Both the position numbers and the translations under genes were made by a program. From positions 62,001 through 126,000 of the forward strand of contig JAFGVA010000121.1 in the NCBI GenBank assembly GCA_016938235.1: 64,000 nt of DNA, written 5' to 3'. The notes beneath the pieces were generated by a model, which was not told where the DNA came from, did not search any database, and saw only the letters and a list, made by a program, of their open reading frames with translations. Positions 62,509 through 64,000 of the stretch are shown here, in pieces (positions within the stretch are counted from its first letter, which is position 1; each line of letters starts with the position of its first letter). The DNA is from Bacteroidales bacterium (GTDB taxonomy: Bacteria > Bacteroidota > Bacteroidia > Bacteroidales > UBA10428).

Positions 62509-63717
62509 ATGAAAAGCTTGCTCTCACTCATATCTGTTCTATTGTGCTTTGCTGCTATACAAATTAAAGCACAAGATGGGGATACCATAAATTACGACAA
62601 ATCTTTAATTGCTGCAGATACAGCTATTACTGATACAACAATTCAGAAATCTTCCAGCTTAAAAATTGTTTTTGCCGGCGATATTATGGGACACGACGCT
62701 CAAATTGAGGGCGCTTGGGTCGATTCGATTAAAAAATTCAACTACGAACCCACCTTCAGCCATATTGCCGATTATATTTCTGCTGCTGATATTGCTGTTG
62801 GCAATCTTGAAGTTACCCTTGCGGGACCTCCCTATAAAGGTTATCCCCAGTTTTCAAGTCCCGATGAACTGGCAATTGCTGCAAAAAATGCTGGCTTCGA
62901 TATAATGGTAATGGCTAATAACCATGCTTTGGACAGGGGAACCCCGGGTTTTAAAAGAACGCTGAATGTGCTTGACAGTTTGGAAATTCTGCATACCGGA
63001 ACTTTTCTTAATGATTCAATACGCAACCTGTTTTACCCGCTTATTGTGGAACAAAACAACATCAGACTGGCCATTCTGAATTACACCTATGGAACAAATG
63101 GGCTGAAAATACCTTCTCCATATATTATAAACCGAATCGATACGGCATTAATAAGAAAAGACTTACAGAAAGCCATGCTGGCTCATCCTGATATAACAAT
63201 AGTTACAATTCACTGGGGAATTGAATACGAACGCAACGAAAATAAAACACAACAGGTATTGGCTCATTTCATTCTTAATAACGGTGCCGATGCTATTATC
63301 GGGTCTCACCCGCATGTAATTCAGCCTATAAAGAATGTTATTTACAACACGAATGATTCCGGTAATACCAGGCCGGTTTTTTATTCATTAGGTAATTTTG
63401 TTTCAAATCAAAGGGCACAGTTTAAAGATGGCGGTATTGTTGCAGAACTTGTACTGTCGAAGAATGACTCAACCACCCGGATTGATTCTGTTGCATATCT
63501 TCCTTATTGGGTTTATCGCGAAGATGAGAATGAGAAATCTACCTTTTATGTTTTACCTGTTCAGAAGTATGAGAATGATACCAGTCTGTTTGATTTTGAC
63601 GATAATAACAAATGGAGGTTTAACAGGTTTGTAAACGATACCAGAACCCATTTGTCAGGTTTTTCTGAATCCAATTTTTACACCATTAAGAAATCTGAAG
63701 GAATTAAAAATGAATAA
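62509..63717 (+). CDS. CapA family protein (poly-gamma-glutamate synthesis-type metallophosphatase fold)
   Basis: 402 residues. Signal peptide (ISVLLCFAAIQIKAQ), then the PGA_cap domain: IVFAGDIMGHDAQIEG, VGNLEVTLAGPP, VMANNHALDRGTPGF, VTIHWGIEYERN and IIGSHPHVIQPI, so the metal-binding residues are complete. CapA proteins are related to metallophosphatases and are tied to capsule/poly-gamma-glutamate export in Bacillus; no capB or capC gene is here, so the function is open. It begins 9 bases after the TPM gene. Confidence 0.92.
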   Translation: MKSLLSLISVLLCFAAIQIKAQDGDTINYDKSLIAADTAITDTTIQKSSSLKIVFAGDIMGHDAQIEGAWVDSIKKFNYEPTFSHIADYISAADIAVGNLEVTLAGPPYKGYPQFSSPDELAIAAKNAGFDIMVMANNHALDRGTPGFKRTLNVLDSLEILHTGTFLNDSIRNLFYPLIVEQNNIRLAILNYTYGTNGLKIPSPYIINRIDTALIRKDLQKAMLAHPDITIVTIHWGIEYERNENKTQQVLAHFILNNGADAIIGSHPHVIQPIKNVIYNTNDSGNTRPVFYSLGNFVSNQRAQFKDGGIVAELVLSKNDSTTRIDSVAYLPYWVYREDENEKSTFYVLPVQKYENDTSLFDFDDNNKWRFNRFVNDTRTHLSGFSESNFYTIKKSEGIKNE

Positions 63718-63743
63718 AAAAAGCTGCCCGGTCTGAGCAGCTT
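63715..63743 (-). terminator. Terminator shared by the zinc-ribbon gene and capA-like gene
   Basis: AAGCTGC (63721-63727) pairs with GCAGCTT (63737-63743). On the minus strand the stem is followed by a run of seven T, a good terminator for the zinc-ribbon gene; it even covers the stop codon of the CapA gene. In the plus direction the T run is poor. Confidence 0.75.
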
Positions 63744-63769
63744 TGATATTATCTTAAATCAGAAACGAT

Positions 63770-64000
63770 TTAATTTTCTTCTTTTGGTTTGTCCTGTAAT
63801 ATTTCATCGTCAACAAGGATACGACCGCAATATTCGCAAACAATAATTTTCTTACGTGATTTGATATCCAATTGTCTCTGAGGAGGAATATTATTAAAAC
63901 AGCCCCCGCAAGCATCACGTTCAACGGTTACAACTGCTAAACCATTTCTGGCATTTTTTCTTATTTTTTTGAAAGCAGTAACAAGTCTTTCTTCAATTTT
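63770..64000 (-). CDS. Zinc-ribbon (C4-type) nucleic-acid-binding family protein, N-terminal part outside window
   Basis: The minus strand is open from the right edge to a TAA at 63770. It reads as a basic helical segment, then DACGGCFNNIPPQ and IVCEYCGRILVDDEIL; the two CxxC pairs form the zinc ribbon of the DUF164/C4-type family, which has an N-terminal coiled coil (not in the window) and a C-terminal zinc ribbon. The function is not known; in many Bacteroidota it lies beside the Nif3-like gene, which may be just past the edge. Confidence 0.88.
   Translation of the reverse strand, partial: KIEERLVTAFKKIRKNARNGLAVVTVERDACGGCFNNIPPQRQLDIKSRKKIIVCEYCGRILVDDEILQDKPKEEN

Noticed and set aside
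1..64000. tRNA, rRNA, CRISPR, insertion sequence, integrase or phage genes
   Set aside because: None recognised on reading both strands; gaps between genes are short (below 300 bases) and hold no repeat array or cloverleaf-type sequence.

Overview
The window looks like a chromosomal segment of an AT-rich member of the Bacteroidota, probably a free-living (marine or sediment type) Bacteroidales/Marinilabiliales-like lineage. Evidence: type IX secretion genes (porU, porV, gldJ, a PorP/SprF protein), a CarboxypepD-type TonB receptor followed by a DUF4249 lipoprotein, DUF2807, DUF6089, DUF1571 and DUF4105/Lnb proteins, a class-I pirin, and promoters of the Bacteroidota type (TTG then TAnnTTTG). 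I see no rRNA, tRNA, CRISPR array, insertion sequence or prophage. It is core chromosome with some accessory envelope modules.

Layout. 1-6.5 kb (all minus): a beta-CASP RNase-type metallohydrolase cut by the window edge, a YceI protein, a pirin, an AraC regulator, a small membrane protein, a broken YdjM-like fragment and an M3 metallopeptidase. 6.7-13.4 kb (plus): lipoprotein N-acyltransferase Lnt, then an ECF sigma factor, its probable anti-sigma factor, two beta-helix-like exported proteins and three outer-membrane-type proteins. 13.6-17.4 kb: TonB receptor/DUF4249 pair and a gamma-carbonic-anhydrase-like protein. 17.4-22.9 kb: signalling (hybrid kinase, two-component pair). 23-29.3 kb (mostly minus): housekeeping genes pth, rplY, prs, engB, manA, pdxJ. 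29.3-38 kb (plus): CBS protein, nadK, two DUF6089 proteins, then an envelope-assembly operon (uppS, bamA, two ompH/skp genes) and murI. 38-46.6 kb (minus): Lnb-like DUF4105 protein, DUF1571 protein, an exported SOD-like protein, hisS, wbuC, an MFS transporter, a BamA-like barrel and another exported protein. 46.6-58.6 kb: a GT39-type glycosyltransferase, a lone receiver protein, murF, gldJ, PorP/SprF, porU, porV, ispF, a CoA-binding protein. 58.6-64 kb: VTT membrane protein, double-Usp protein, LemA/TPM/TPM/CapA cluster and a zinc-ribbon gene cut by the right edge.

The common theme is the cell envelope: outer-membrane protein assembly (BamA, OmpH), lipoprotein maturation by two unrelated predicted N-acyltransferases (Lnt and Lnb), type IX secretion, peptidoglycan precursors (MurI, MurF, UppS) and an envelope-type sigma-factor module. 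The best candidates for undescribed biology are the sigma/anti-sigma/beta-helix/outer-membrane cluster (8.4-13.4 kb), the SOD-like/DUF1571/Lnb gene set (38-40.8 kb), a nested hairpin in the rplY leader and a perfect palindrome in the leader of the beta-CASP gene. All functions are inferred by reading the translations; no database search was run.
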